Origin: Dipteris shenzhenensis
Lineage: Eukaryota; Polypodiophyta; Polypodiopsida; Gleicheniales
Assembly (NCBI GenBank): GCA_047967505.1
Contig: CM106539.1
DNA: 64,000 bases
Strand: one strand, 5' to 3'
The position numbers and the translations under genes were made by a program. Each line of letters starts with the position of its first letter. Within the stretch, counting starts at the first letter, position 1. Below the pieces are notes generated by a model, which saw only the letters and a list, made by a program, of their open reading frames with translations, searched no databases and was not told the DNA's origin. Shown here piece by piece: positions 11,401-22,960 of this stretch.

Positions 11401-12269
11401 GTCGTGTTCTTTCTAGCTGATTTTAAAAGTTTTTGGGTATTTTCTATTGCCACAGCCCAAGCCTCTGCAATAGTTCTGCCCTCATCAAAAGGCCAAATTG
11501 TTCTCACTCTGCATTGTACACTCTTCATTGCAAACAATTTTGGGTATGCTTTAAACCATGAAAAACATCTATGGCCATTGCCAAAATCATAGGAAAGGAG
11601 GACAGATTTGTGATCTGACAAAGTAAAAGAAGAAAAGGCTTGTGAATTAATAGAGCTAATGTTACCTAGCCAATAGCCCTTGAGAGAGATAGAACTTGTC
11701 TAATCTAGCTTCTCTTTTGAATTCTCTCATTTGACTGTTGCACCAAATCTAGACAGCAGGTATCCACCCACTGCCAATTTTCTTTGAGATCTTCCCAAGC
11801 TATCAACTCAATCCCTTTAATTACATTGCCTCTTTCCAGCCATCTGTCACATTTCCTTTCTACCATATTGAAATCCCCCATGGCAAAACAATTGCCTTCT
11901 GCACAAGTTAGTGAATCCTAATGTTATAGAGAGCAGACTGAAAATTCATTACCTTTGATGAAACATTTGAGTAACACCCATCTATTCAGGACGTTAGTCA
12001 CTACTTGAGTGACTCCTCCCTGATAATGGGAAAGTATTCCAATAGCAACCCCTCCCTTCCCTTTTGCATGGGAAGCAAAGTACCAAGTTCTCCTTCTATC
12101 AGTGGATTTTAGCCTACTTTCAAAGTTGGCTCCAATGGCTTGCAATCCCAGACAAGGAGGGGAGAGAAAGAGAGTTGGCCCTCAACCAATGAGCTATCTC
12201 CTCTCCTCTGCCAGGGTCCATCAACCCTCTAACATTGAGAGTCAAGAAGGAGATATCTTTACCTGGCAT
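8480..12269 (-). pseudogene. Plant L1-type LINE ORF2 (endonuclease, RT, zf-RVT), dead
   Basis: Order along the minus strand: ATG at 12269 opening MPGKDISFLTLNVRGL (start of the APE-type endonuclease), then GKGGVAIGILSHYQGG (about 12060) and SDHKSVLLSY (11621, end of the endonuclease). RT follows with GGIIKLIPLKKGSQKELKNW and RPLTVLNCSYEIFAKV (11080-10960) and RQGCPLSPLLFAI (about 10680). The catalytic FADD box is altered to QFANDTTLT (about 10525), its first Asp being Asn. The RVT zinc-binding part reads HSKIYKFRWSYCTKPKKEGG (10090) and GNGDGKCKRCPGVLDFIFHL (about 9240). Many stops and frameshifts break it, so no active protein is expected. The 5' side ends about 40 bp from element C. A TA dinucleotide run lies near 10399-10420. 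Confidence 0.85.
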
Positions 12270-12309
12270 TCTTTTTTAGCCCCTTCTTAGCCCTGGGTTG
12301 GGGCTGTTC

Positions 12310-12577
12310 TGTTGGGATATCTCAAGGTGTATGCCTCAGGCACACCTTATGTTTCTATGTGTGAGTGCTAGAGGCACAGTTAGGTGGTGGAGAGCCACAT
12401 AGGATGATTGAGAGAATCTAGGAGCAGATTGAGGAGATGATTGTGGAGCTCTGAGGTCATCAGTGATGTCAGTGAGCTTGTATGAGGTGCCTACTTAAGG
12501 ACCTCACTTTTCTTCATTCCATAAGCAAGTATTCTGATTTTGTGTCCACTCTACTCTTTCCTTTCAGTTTTCCAACA
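12310..12577 (+). repeat. Element C 5' LTR, 268 bp
   Basis: Starts TGTTGGGATATCTCAAGGTG and ends CCAACA immediately before the PBS. The 5 bp upstream are TGTTC. The truncated 3' LTR prevents a target-site check. Confidence 0.85.
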
Positions 12578-12590
12578 TGGTATCAGAGCC
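12578..12590 (+). other. Element C primer-binding site
   Basis: TGGTATCAGAGCC abuts the LTR end and is complementary to the 3' end of initiator tRNA-Met. Confidence 0.85.
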
Positions 12591-14174
12591 CTTTGATCCC
12601 CCTTGAGCCCATTTCTGCCACATCATCATCTTCTTTCTCATCTTCTTCTTCTCCATTTTCCTCTTTCTTCCCAAAATCTTTGAGAGCTTGGTTCTCCACC
12701 TACAAACGACCATTGCCCAAACCCTCTGAGCTGGAAACTCCTCTAGTATGGGCGAACTTCCACCTGCAAGCAATTGAAGAAAAAACGTCTGTGGTGGCTG
12801 CCATTCTCCAAACAGCGAATTTCTTCTGTTGCTCAATACTCCTTGCCTGCTCCGCCATTGCCTAAGCCCTCTTAGGAGTAAATGGGCGACCTTAAGACGA
12901 AGATTTTGAGCCATTTTTCAGGTCATTTGGTTCAGTAACGAGAGAGAAATTGTCAAAACTCAGTTTCAGTCTATAGCAACTCTCTCGGGCAAAAGTGCGC
13001 ACCATTTCGTCCAACCTCTGTGCTGGACACTCTCTGGTATATGAGCTTTCTTTTGCTTCAGAAAGCCCTCTTTTCCTTGCTTTGAAGAGTGAGCTACAAG
13101 CCCTCCAAGTTCAGTCTTTTAGTTTTGACAGTTTTGGACAAGTTTTTGAAGATGATGCTACATAAAATGCTACTCTAGCATTTCTGGTTTTTTGAAACTT
13201 TCAATAACTTTAGTACAAGTGTGGCTTCAGTTTTGTTTCAAATTGCTAGACCTGGTTTTGATTGGAAAGTATTCATTTTAGCCACTTCTATGAAGCATGT
13301 AAGAAGAAGCATCATTGTTTGAAATTTGGTCACAAGACTTTGCTACATTAAATGCTTATATTTTGAAGCATTTCAGTTGATATCCTAAGCCCTGTAAGAG
13401 AGAAGACACTGCCCAATACCTGGGTTAGATCCTCTCATGGCTTGCTTATGCAAAATATGTGAAAAGCCAAAACATAAAACAATGTCTTGTTATGCTACAA
13501 AGGATGAAAATGTCAACCTGACTTCCTTGTTGAAGATTGCCAAAACAATGGTTGCCAAAAAGGAAGCAACTTTTATTTGACTCCAAGTACAAGAAAAAGA
13601 TGAAGGTCAGATACCTAAGACATGCTTCTCTACACACAACTATGGAGATGACAAGATAATTATTCTCTTGAAGGATATGACTTTCAGATCCACTTGTTCT
13701 ATCATAGTACCATCTTATAAGGCACTAGACACTGCCCATGTGGTAAGACCTTGCCTTGACATGGATATTTTGCCTCCACAAGATGAGGCATCACAAGAAG
13801 ATTATGCATTTTAAACACATCTCTATGTATGCTCCAGATCTCTCTTTATGTCAAGGTACTCAGCCTGGATAGTCCTCCAAAATGAATGAAAATAAACTAT
13901 TGTGTTTTGTGTGTTTTGTAAACACCTCTGGTCACCTTATGATGTAGGCCATGTGTATGTTTTGTTCCATGGTACCTCCTGCAGACATTGTGTGCATGTA
14001 CATGCAGGGGAGATAACCATTGGAAGGTCTTTTTGTATCCCTTTTGTTTACCTTACACCCAAGGGAACCCTTGCTAGCATGAGAACCTAGCCATAGATTT
14101 ATCCTTGACCACCATGAGATGGCATGAGAAACTATGAGACTAGATGTATCCTTGACATAGCCTGAGGCATTTCC

Positions 14175-14187
14175 TTGAGGGGGGGTT
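14175..14187 (+). other. Element C polypurine tract
   Basis: TTGAGGGGGGGTT lies directly before the TG of the 3' LTR at 14188. It is the same tract as in element A. Confidence 0.75.
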
Positions 14188-14327
14188 TGTTGGGATATCT
14201 CAAGGTGTATGCCTCAGGCACACCTTATGTTTCTATGTGTGAGTGCTAGAGGCACAGTTAGGTGCCCACAAGCACAGTTAGGTGGTGGAGAGCCACATAG
14301 GATGATTGAGAGAATCTAGGAGCAGAT
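14188..14327 (+). repeat. Element C 3' LTR, truncated
   Basis: Matches 12310-12430 except for an extra 20 bp near 14262-14281 that duplicates CACAGTTAGGTG. Similarity ends after AGCAGAT at 14327, so about half of the LTR is missing. Confidence 0.8.
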
Positions 14328-16037
14328 GATGATGCAATAGATAATAGCAACATATGAGCGTATGGCACAGAATCGTGTGTAAGCCAGGTGGCACAGCGTG
14401 GCAACTAGGAAAAAAAAAAACTATTGAGAGCCGGCTTTGCTCTCTGAGGCACTTACACCCACCACACAACTCATGGAGAACTCTTTCCAATGCCTTGCAA
14501 GGCAAGTGCTTAAAAAATAAAGAACCTTTTGAAATGGTGCACCGACCAACTTCCATTTTTCCCTTGAAGAAGAAACAACACTAAGGGAGAGCTCTTTATT
14601 CTCCTCCCACTTTGCTCTACACTCATCCGACCATCTCTACTCCTCCACCACCTCCTCATCATTGGCGCAGAGGTTCGTCTGACCTTCCTCCTTTGGGATA
14701 CGTTGTGCATGGTTTCCTCTCTTTTTCTCTTGGCTAGCGCTTTCCTATTTTGTACCTTGTTCTTTTTCTCTAGGAATCGCAGGGGGACTCTGGATGGAAA
14801 TGAGTGCTCTACATGCGGGAAGAGAGGAGAAGCGGGGCAGGTGGGGACTATACTTGAAAGGATGAGGGAGAGCAAGAGAAGCAAATAGGCAGAGAGATCA
14901 TGCCTTCGGTTATCACCTATCCATGAGTCGCAGATGTAGGGTTTCGCAGTTTGTTTTCTTAAAGCGTTTTATCAAGCTATCGCCTGCCCCTCACAAGGGG
15001 TCTCCATCGTAGTGAGGCGTTTCGTCGGTTGGAGTGAACATAGGTCTCATTTCGCGCACGTTAAGTGAGTCAGGCCACCTGGCGAATGGTTTGTAAGAAA
15101 TCGAACTTTAAGTGGATGCAGTTTTTGGTATTCAAACTTTTTATGTCGAGGGTTTCAGCCTGTTGTTCTTTTCACTTCCCTCATTTAATAATTCTGTAAT
15201 ATATTCTCATTGGTCCTTGGATTTCCAGAATTATTCATTCCTTGCGACTCTAGACACAAGCATCTGCTCCTACTTCATTTCAGTTGCACCTGCTGCATGA
15301 TCATGCAAATGGCGGCAACAGGCAATTCTCGGTCTGTTGCAAGGCAAGCAAATACCCCAAGAAATGGGCAAGGCCGTTCAAGGTTAGTATCTTGCACAGC
15401 AGCATTTATGTTCTTGTAGAAATTTAGGTTTGTTATTGATGTTCCCCTCCAAGGAACCGGAAGGGAGCAAGGTTGTAGACATGCCACATGAGTTCGATTA
15501 AAGGCATGATGGCTTTCTTTTGTCGTTTATTTAAAGAGGTCAGCACTCCCACGGGGTATGCCACTCTGTTGCATGTTGTATTTCCTTATATAAGGTTTTG
15601 AAATAGGCAAGCCTAATGGTGCGAATCACAAAAATGTTCAGGAGACAAATAACTGCCATTGGATGGGAGGCGGAACTTAGTAAAAATGCTTGTACGATGC
15701 CTTGAATATTGTAACGTACCAAATTTGAATTTGCGTGCACAACCTTTCTTGTGGAATGAGTCGTGCAGCGGCGTGAAAACTACAGCCTCTATAGATATGT
15801 AGATTAAGTTAAAAACCTGCTCCCAAAAGTTTACCAACATTTGTAGCAAATCGCAGATGAGGTAAGTGACTGCCATGGGCTGAGTATGCTGCAGCGCATA
15901 GACAATTTTTGGTCGTTATTGTATCACCCAACTTTTTTTTTGGGTCCTGTGGAACTCTTTCTGCTGCTGCCTGCTTCTGTAGGCTTGAGTAGCTGCTCAA
16001 GGAAGAGCCCTTGTGCTTCTATGCACTTCCAATTGCT
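14328..16037. other. No recognisable gene
   Basis: Contains an A10 run near 14410 and scattered short frames without family similarity. The minus frame 14884-14510 has a basic stretch but no domain. Nothing supports an RNA gene. Confidence 0.4.
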
Positions 16038-16520
16038 CTCCAACCACGCTGTTGGTCTGCACAGAGGGGTGCTGTGGCAGCGGTACAGGTCAGGACAGCA
16101 GCTGTACAGACTGTATGGCCTGCTCAGTCATCTGCAGACAAGCAGAGCAGGTAGGAGCTGTCGGCAGTTGCAGTCGGACACATCAGCAGGTTGGCAGGTG
16201 CAATCTGCTCTTGGCTGGACTACGAAGGGGACCCTTTCATAGGGCACATATCCCTCCACTAAAATGGTCGACTGGCTCTCCATTGTCCAACCACGCTGTT
16301 GGTCTGCACAGAGGGGTGCCGTGGCAGTGATACAAGTCAGGACAGCAGCTGTACAGACTGTATGGCCTGCTTAGTCATCTGCAGACAAGCAGAGCAGGCA
16401 GCAGTTGCAGTCGGACACATCATCAGGTCGGCAGGTGCAATCTGCTCTTGGCTGGACTACGAAGGGGACCCTTTCATAGGGCACATAGCCCTCCACAAAA
16501 ATGGCTGACTGGCTCTCAAA
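16038..16520. repeat. 248-bp tandem duplication
   Basis: Two head-to-tail copies (16038-16285 and 16286-about 16520), both starting TCCAACCACGCTGTTGGTCT and both containing GGACTACGAAGGGGACCC. The second copy has a small deletion near the CAGAGCAGG segment and scattered substitutions. The unit has no convincing coding content. It lies just upstream of an LTR-like promoter stretch. Confidence 0.85.
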
Positions 16521-16584
16521 TATGCTTGACCAGCAGCATGCTGCCAACCATATTTCAGACTGAACCCTCTGACCTGGCCAATCT

Positions 16585-16830
16585 GTCCAGGCTGGTCGGT
16601 CTGTCTAAACAGCCCTATAAAAGGCCCATTCTGCAGTGCCATTTACTGCTATGTCAGCAGGCCGGGTCCGCCATGTCAGCAGCTCGGGTCAGGAAAAGAC
16701 TCAGTTGGCAGCCTGACAGACCAGTGGGTTCAGTCTGAGCAATATGCAGGCCACAGACTGAGTTGGTCCAGCAGCAGCTCTATTTCTATATAAAGTGCCA
16801 TTTCAATCGCATTTTACCATCAGCTCCAGA
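16585..16830 (+). promoter_or_regulatory. LTR-like TATA-containing stretch
   Basis: AGGCTGGTCGGTCTGTCT is followed by CCCTATAAAAGGCCC (TATA box near 16615). This order, a CTGGTCGGTCT word some 30-50 bp before a TATA and GGCC, also occurs in the LTRs of element D (about 25370-25425 and 32330-32380). I infer a decayed LTR promoter, perhaps with the 248-bp duplication as part of U3. No second LTR or PBS was found. Confidence 0.3.
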
Positions 16831-18239
16831 AGTAGCTCCACCTCCACCTACAGCATCAGTTCATACAGCAACCTTTCTATGAATGGATGCTCAAGTATGT
16901 GTGGGTGTGGATTTGTATGACTATGGTCTACACCCACTGTTGGGCATTGATGACGTCGGTGGTCATATCATAGTACCTAGTCCTTGCTATGTGTGGAGCA
17001 GTTTATGGTTTCCAATCTTGTGAGTGACTATCATGAGATTGAAGCTGCACTATGTGTTGTGTTTCCAGAGGAAAAGTTCAAAGACACTCTAATTTAAATT
17101 TTGTCTCTAGATTTCTCTAACTTCTAACTAGTAACCCCTTGGAGTCTAGAGTACTTCCGAAATCATTGCACTACAGGCATTGTATGAAGTCATTTTATGA
17201 CTTTTTAATTTGTATCCAACGCATAAAATCTGCATTTTTGAGACAGAGAAATTCAAACTGAATTTTTGAAACTCCTTTGTTGTTTTGACGTTTCTTGGAC
17301 CATGGACCCATACCATCATTGTTGGAACCTTTGGCATACCATCTTGTGATCCACCATGTAGATGGTAGGAGCCTTGGCTCTTGGTGGTGTACGCACACCG
17401 AATGCCTTCACATGCCTTGGCCTCACTTATATAGAAGAGCATCCGGCTCTAATCAACGTCCATAGCTACATGTAGGCAATGGCTCTTTACTATTATGAGG
17501 AACTAGAACTCGAGCCTAGGTTCTTTTGGAACTAAAATTTGATGCACTTGGTAGTTTACTCCACGAGAGTAATGAAGATGTGATTTACAAGGCGCTCTAG
17601 GCGAAACAATCCCAGGGATGCCCAAGGGAGGTGGCTTGAAAGAAGGAATTAAATGGTATTCTTAATTTGTCTTTGACGACATTTTACATCATGTGCTTCT
17701 TGGTTTTCTTAGTAGTTATGGAATAACCAATTACTTTCTTTAGCCAGTGGCATAATACTTAATCACAAAGTCAATTTCAATAGGAAAAAGTTTTTATGAG
17801 AAAGCTCTTGATGAGTATCAATTTCCAAATGTTTAACAAGGACTACTCTCCCAACTTGTTATCTTTAGCCAATGGCCAATAAATGAACTGGCCAACGGTT
17901 TTTGCACTAACAGGCTTCTCTTTGAGGTAGATGAAGATACTCATATCTTGGGTGATATATTAGAGCTCAATTGCATTGTGAATTTCCTCTATTACTTTTT
18001 TAGTGAATAGAGTAATGAATTCAATTTGGGGTTTTCGAAGTTGAGGCTACCATGTCGAAGAGCTCAAGAAGGCAAATATTTCATTCGAAAAGAGAGCATT
18101 AGAAGGCGCAATTTCAAAATACACATTTCTTGAAACCAAAGATTGAAGTCCTTAAAGCTATGAGTCATTGAAGGAACCTTACAAAAAGGGAGTATGGGAG
18201 GATCTGAACCACATGTCCTACAATCACAAGCATGTAGGA
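16831..18239. other. No recognisable gene
   Basis: Mixed sequence; short frames only. The segment near 17400-17440 (minus and plus) contains TATA-like words but no linked coding region. Confidence 0.35.
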
Positions 18240-18610
18240 CGCTTGGTTGGACCCTTCCTATAAATAGACCCCCCAACCCCCCACCCCACTCCAATGGCCT
18301 CATTCCGACAGAAAATCCCATGCTGAATTTGCTCCCTCCTAGCTGCAAGCCATCTGTCCATCTGCTCCCTTTCTCCTTTGCCTCACCAACCTGCCTAGGA
18401 AAGTCAATTCTCTCCATTGTGATCCCACCTGAAGACCAGACCCTTCCCACGTTGATGATTCCAGGCCATACATGGCCCCCACAGTCAGCCGCTCTAGCAG
18501 TTGTTTCCGCTCTTGCCTTGCCTCTGACCAGCCAGCCAATGCTAGGCTTTGTCTACTCCATGGCACGATTTAATCTGATTCGTTATCTCCCTAGAAGGCC
18601 ATGTTCATAG
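18240..18610 (+). promoter_or_regulatory. Possible LTR promoter and C-rich leader
   Basis: CCTATAAATAGACC near 18256 looks like a TATA box and is followed by a C/T-rich leader of about 300 bp, as in plant LTR R/U5 regions. The gypsy RT relic starts some 200 bp downstream. The link between the two is an inference; no PBS was identified. Confidence 0.2.
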
Positions 18611-18814
18611 AAGCAGTTATGTGAATAACTATACCGATCTGCTGTACCGATCTGCTGGCCACTAAAGTGCCTTGGGACTGCTGCCAATTGCAGTAAACAA
18701 AGCTGCCCTCTGGACTAAATGAAGAAGTGCAGTTAAATTTATCAGGTACAAGCAGTAGATACCTTTCCAGATTGGTCAGGTACAAGCAGTATATACTGGC
18801 CAGATTTAAAAGAT

Positions 18815-19405
18815 GTGTATAAGACTGGGTTTCAGACACAAATCGACTATTGTGAGTTCTTGAGGTGTTACCATTTGGACTCAGTATTGCACCACTACCA
18901 TCCTAGCAGAATGTTGAACCATATTTTTCATGTAATATTTGGGAAAGTTGCGGTCTTGCTAGATGACAGCTTGATTTATAGTATGAATGTTATGGAGCAT
19001 GGATGCCACTTGCGGATTGTGTTGTTCATCCTTAGAAAAGAGCAACACTTTGCTGAGGAAAGAAAGTGTGAATTCTTGCAGTCGGACATGCCATTTTTTT
19101 AATGGTGTCCAGTGGTTGTTCGAAGGATGATTGCCGAAGTTAAATCCTTTCTTAGATTTGTGAAATTCTTGTAGACTTACATCGAAAATCAAGCCAAAAT
19201 AGCATTACCCCTCTTTGATTTGTTTAGAGGGTAAAAAAAGAGAAGTACAATAAGTACCGATGCATTATCTGGACATCTAAGCTTGATGCTTGTTTGAAGC
19301 AATTAAAATATGAGGTTACATCAGCTCGTATGCTACACACTGGATCCTACCAAACCATTTGTGGTTGAAATGGGGCTTGTGTTGTTGTCCCATAGCACTA
19401 CAGAC
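18815..19405 (+). pseudogene. Ty3/gypsy RT/RNase H relic
   Basis: The frame 18815-19102 contains MLNHIFHVIFGKVAVLLDDS followed by LIYSMN, matching the gypsy RT active-site region (usual core YLDDILIYS), then HLRIVLFILRKEQHFAEERK and KCEFLQSDMPFF, the conserved KCEF motif. After a stop it continues as VKSFLRFVKFL and YIENQAKIALPLFDLFRG, the usual connection to RNase H, and near 19290-19390 as LKYEVTSARMLHTGS. The order is correct, but stops and a changed start make it non-functional. No LTR partner is clearly attached. Confidence 0.75.
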
Positions 19406-20371
19406 CACCCATCCAGATGACTTATCAGAACCATAACTGACCTTAGTGGAGTTACAAGCCAGACTGGGTTCATGCAAAATTTCAGAATCTTATTTCTAGA
19501 TTCTGTTGCAAATCCATTGCTGGATTCTAACACAATTTTCCCTTCTCTCCTGCCATTAAAATAGTTCTTCTTCTCGTGAAAGTGGTCCTCAGTTTATGAG
19601 CTCAACCACGACTTTCAATTCATCGTATGCCAACCTTGACACATGAGCTCACAGATCACTTTCACTGTCATCCTGCGATTTTGTCAAGCCCATAAAGTCC
19701 TTCAAGAGGTAAACAACGTATCTCTCATTATGTGCCTAGCACATGAAATATTATTTATTATAAGTTTGCTCAAAATGCAAATTGTGGCACATCACTCATG
19801 AGTTTCAGCTTAAATCAGTCACTCGAGTGACCTGAATACAACGTTCTCAATTGGCTGGTCTTTCCCACTGTAGGTATATTGAGCAATGAGCAGTGGGCTA
19901 GTCTGCCACCTGCTATCAGTGCGTTGCAAGCAAATCCATGGTTAAAGTATAACCTTAGGGAAAATTTAGCTGAAAGACTTAGCAAGTGGTTCAAATTAAC
20001 CACATACTTGTTATCCACCTTCATCCTTAGGCAGCTAAGTCCACCATGGATAACACATTGTTATAAAGAATGCTAGAAAGGAGCCAACTTCTGTAAAACA
20101 CTCTTGCGGAAACCAGAAGATGCGATCTGGTTTACATATGGTTTACACCGAACTGGTTACACATATTCTAAGTACTATGCAGAATCATCACATCTTTGCA
20201 TAGTTACTTTAAATCGTTATAGACATTAAAAATATTGACAAAGAACGAAGTGAACAAGTACAAAGGTGGGATTTTGTTATTAAAGCAAAATCCATGATTC
20301 ATCATCCTTCTTCACCCATACAAAAGGAAGGCAATACCCTCATAGGCTCAAAATTTACCAACTACTGGTTT
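19406..20371. other. No recognisable gene
   Basis: Anonymous sequence with short frames on both strands. I see nothing in it. Confidence 0.4.
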
Positions 20372-20829
20372 GCATAGTTGCCAGACGTTTGGAAAGGCGT
20401 TTGAAAACGTTTGCAAACATTTGGAATTTTTTCCAAACGTGTTTCTAATCACCAGGTGTGGTTGTTATAAAATTTTGTATGCCTAGTATAAAAATACACA
20501 TGCCTAGGTCCTAAAATGCAATATTTCATGCACTAATGCCAACCAGGACACTCAAGAGCATAGAAGAAAACATTTCAATTATCAATCATGATGGCCTCAT
20601 AAGGAGTGAGCTCCTTTTGCACCAAAACCACCCTCCACCAAAAACACTCAGGAGTGAGCCCCTTTTGCACCAAAAACACCAAAAGCACTCCTTTTGAAGT
20701 ACAGTAGGGCAAAAGTTTGACCTTAGCCTCTTTTGCACCCAAAATATTCTAAAAAAAAACGTGTTTCAAAAACCCAAACGTTTGTAAACGTTTCAAAAAA
20801 TAAAAAACCGTGTTCTATTGCAACTATGC
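20372..20829. mobile_element. MITE-like element with terminal inverted repeats
   Basis: The left end starts GCATAGTTGCCAGACGTTTG and is rich in AAACGTTT words (20372-20445). The right end (about 20760-20829), read on the minus strand, starts GCATAGTTGCAATAGAACAC and carries the same AAACGTTT words. Length is 458 bp and there is no coding capacity. The flanks CTGGTTT (left) and CAGTTTG (right) may be a diverged target duplication but are not exact. Inside is a direct repeat around AGGAGTGAGC and CCTTTTGCACCAAAA. The superfamily (hAT or other) cannot be fixed. Confidence 0.55.
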
Positions 20830-21139
20830 CAGTTTGGGGTTTTCAAATAGAACTTGACTCTGCTATCTCTGCCCATCCATCTCCAGATGGAGTTGAACAT
20901 CGAATTGAATTCCTTTCCTTGTTGTGAACAATTGGTTGAACTCAACCTCTGAGTTGTCTTCACCACTACTGAACCAAGCTGTTGTTGGTTTGGTACACAA
21001 CAAAGAGGCCTTCAATTCCTTTTGAAGACCCACTACATTTCTTTCAAAATGACCCAAGGGTTTATGAGGCTGCAATTTGGAGATAACCTTGCTGATCAGG
21101 AGTATGATTAGTCCCTCGAGCTTTCATAAAGATGAAAGC
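20830..21139. other. No recognisable gene
   Basis: Anonymous sequence between the MITE-like element and the putative LTR. Confidence 0.35.
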
Positions 21140-22196
21140 ATTAAAAAATGGAGAAGGTACCACTGTTGGGTAAAGAAGACCTACAGAAAGGAAGTTCATC
21201 AACCACCTGATCAGCCACTCTTACATCTGTTGAGTTGCTAGTGCTTTTGCAAGGTGTTTTGGCAGGAGGCGCAGCAGGGTGGGGAGTCTGGCACCTATGT
21301 GGCCCGCAGGACACATGGCACAGGATGTGGGCAGGTTCAGGACCTGCAGCGGCCCTGGAAAGTGGCGCAGCAAGGAGGGGGAGCCAGGAAACCTGGTCGG
21401 CCAGATGTAGGGCTGGTTCCAGCCAGCTTACCATGCCTGGAAGAAGGCAGGACAGGAGGGGCTGGACCCTGCAATAAATGGAGGGCTTTATGCCCTGGAA
21501 CAAAGGCATGGAAAGGGCAAGTAAAGGCCCTTATATAGGGCCCTGGTTGGGCTGGTAGGGGCAGCCAACCAGGGCGGTTTTTGAGGCTGTTCCAGTTGGC
21601 CATTTACAGACTGAGTCAGCCAGCATAAGGGGCTGACCAGTCGGTATTTTAGAGGGCCCTTGGGGCCTATGGAGAGGCCCTGGGCCTCATTTTGTATCCA
21701 GCAGCCAGCACACTTAGTAGCAGCAGGAGCAGCAGCATACACTCCCTCAGGCCTACTTCCAGGAGGTAGAGGAGATCAAGAAGAGCTGCAGACTGAGCTC
21801 ACAGAGGGCTGGGACTTTGGCTGTCTTCTAGGGCAGCAAGGAGCTGAGGTCAAAGGACGGAGAGTCTACATACGCTCGAGGTGGAGCACGCGGGCTCAAG
21901 TCTAGAGATATCCGGCAGATAGTAGAAGTACGTGGTGGTAAGATCAAAGGACCACGCTCTGGTGGGACTTTGGATCTCTCTCTCTTTTGTATTGTGTCCA
22001 TAGCTTTGGACGGAAATATATATTCTTTTGGTAGCTCTATATCTGGCTTGATCATTGTCTATTGATGAGTCTGCACATCTATTTGAAGCACGTAAGTTTA
22101 AGAAGTTTGTGATTCCACACCCCACACACACTGGGTGAGCTCCGGGGCTATTCCGTCAGTCTTCCGCTGTGCGTGCCCTCTGTTGGTCTATTTCTA
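21140..22196 (-). mobile_element. Probable LTR or LTR fragment (minus)
   Basis: Read on the minus strand it begins at 22196 with TGTTAGAAATAGACCAACAG. It contains a TATA box in CCCTATATAAGGGCC near 21530 and continues into a C/T-rich leader, the layout of a plant LTR (U3, TATA, R/U5). The high-GC open frames on both strands here look like by-products. No PBS, second copy or target duplication was found, so the low-coordinate end is arbitrary. Confidence 0.3.
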
Positions 22197-22534
22197 ACAC
22201 TAGAAGCACTCGACAGGGCCTAGCAATACTGAAATTAGACTGGTGATCATATGTGGGAGGACACACGCTGAACATGCAGCAGGCTATTGAGCAAAGAATC
22301 AGCAGGCCTGAGCTCTGTTTGATCAGCTCAGGGCCTTAATCAGTGGAGGGCCTGCAACAGATTGTAGACACAGGTGCAAGAGAGAGGAGGAGGAAGTTAA
22401 TGATCAGGGCCAAAATCAATCAGTCTAACCAACAGCCCTTAGAAATGGGTGAAATTCAGCTTCCCAAAAATCCCCCAAATAGTCCCCTGCTCACGTGGCC
22501 ATTCCCAAACATGTGGCCTACTGAGTACCACATG
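22197..22534. other. No recognisable gene
   Basis: Purine-rich anonymous sequence before the CATGCA-rich stretch. Nothing seen. Confidence 0.35.
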
Positions 22535-22960
22535 CAGCTGAAATAAAGGCTGCATGCACCATGCAAAGGCTGTATTCATAAAGTACTGGGTTCATGCACA
22601 ATGTATGTTGCATGCACACTTTAGAAGGTAGCAGAAGCATTAAAATGTCACTTGTACACTGACTTTCTTGCATCATGGATTTCCAGCTAAAGCTTGTGCA
22701 TGCAAACTGATGATGCAAAATGTGTCTCACCAGTGCATGTCACAAAAAGTAACTTGAGCACTTGCATGCATACCAAAGGCACTCATGCATGAACTCTGCA
22801 TGCAATGAATCACTTCGCATGCAACCGCATGCGGGGCGAGCAACGCATATGCACAAGCAACTCATGCATGCCACTGCATACCACTATTTACATGCATGCA
22901 AAGGCCAGCAATGCAGGCATGCACATGCAACTTATGCATGCACACCAAAACTCCTGCACC
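22535..22960. repeat. Stretch dense in GCATGCA (RY) words
   Basis: More than a dozen CATGCA, TGCATG and GCATGC words occur in about 425 bp, for example CTTGCATGCATACC and TTACATGCATGCAAAG. They are irregularly spaced and not a simple tandem repeat. The RY motif CATGCA is the binding core of plant B3 factors such as ABI3 and FUS3, but no gene is visible beside it, so a regulatory role is only a possibility. Confidence 0.55.

Larger units (their letters stand above)
12310..14327 (+). mobile_element. Element C: non-coding LTR element (non-autonomous)
   Basis: 5' LTR 12310-12577, PBS 12578-12590, about 1.6 kb internal region without gag or pol, polypurine tract 14175-14187, and a 3' LTR from 14188 that stops matching at 14327. 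The shared ~130 bp of the two LTRs look identical except for a 20-bp insertion in the 3' copy, so the insertion is young. The last ~300 bp before the 3' LTR match the corresponding part of element A (minus strand, 5145-5440). The start of the internal region is T/C-rich and encodes only a Ser-rich frame with no gag similarity. It lies next to the 5' end of LINE ORF2. Confidence 0.75.

Noticed and set aside
12482-12914. Ser-rich plus frame and basic minus frame at the start of element C
   Set aside because: No similarity to gag or any domain; the region is a T/C-rich leader directly after the PBS.
21141-21905. Overlapping GC-rich frames of 80-120 codons on both strands
   Set aside because: Open in many frames at once, no motif, and the stretch looks like an LTR with TATA and leader.
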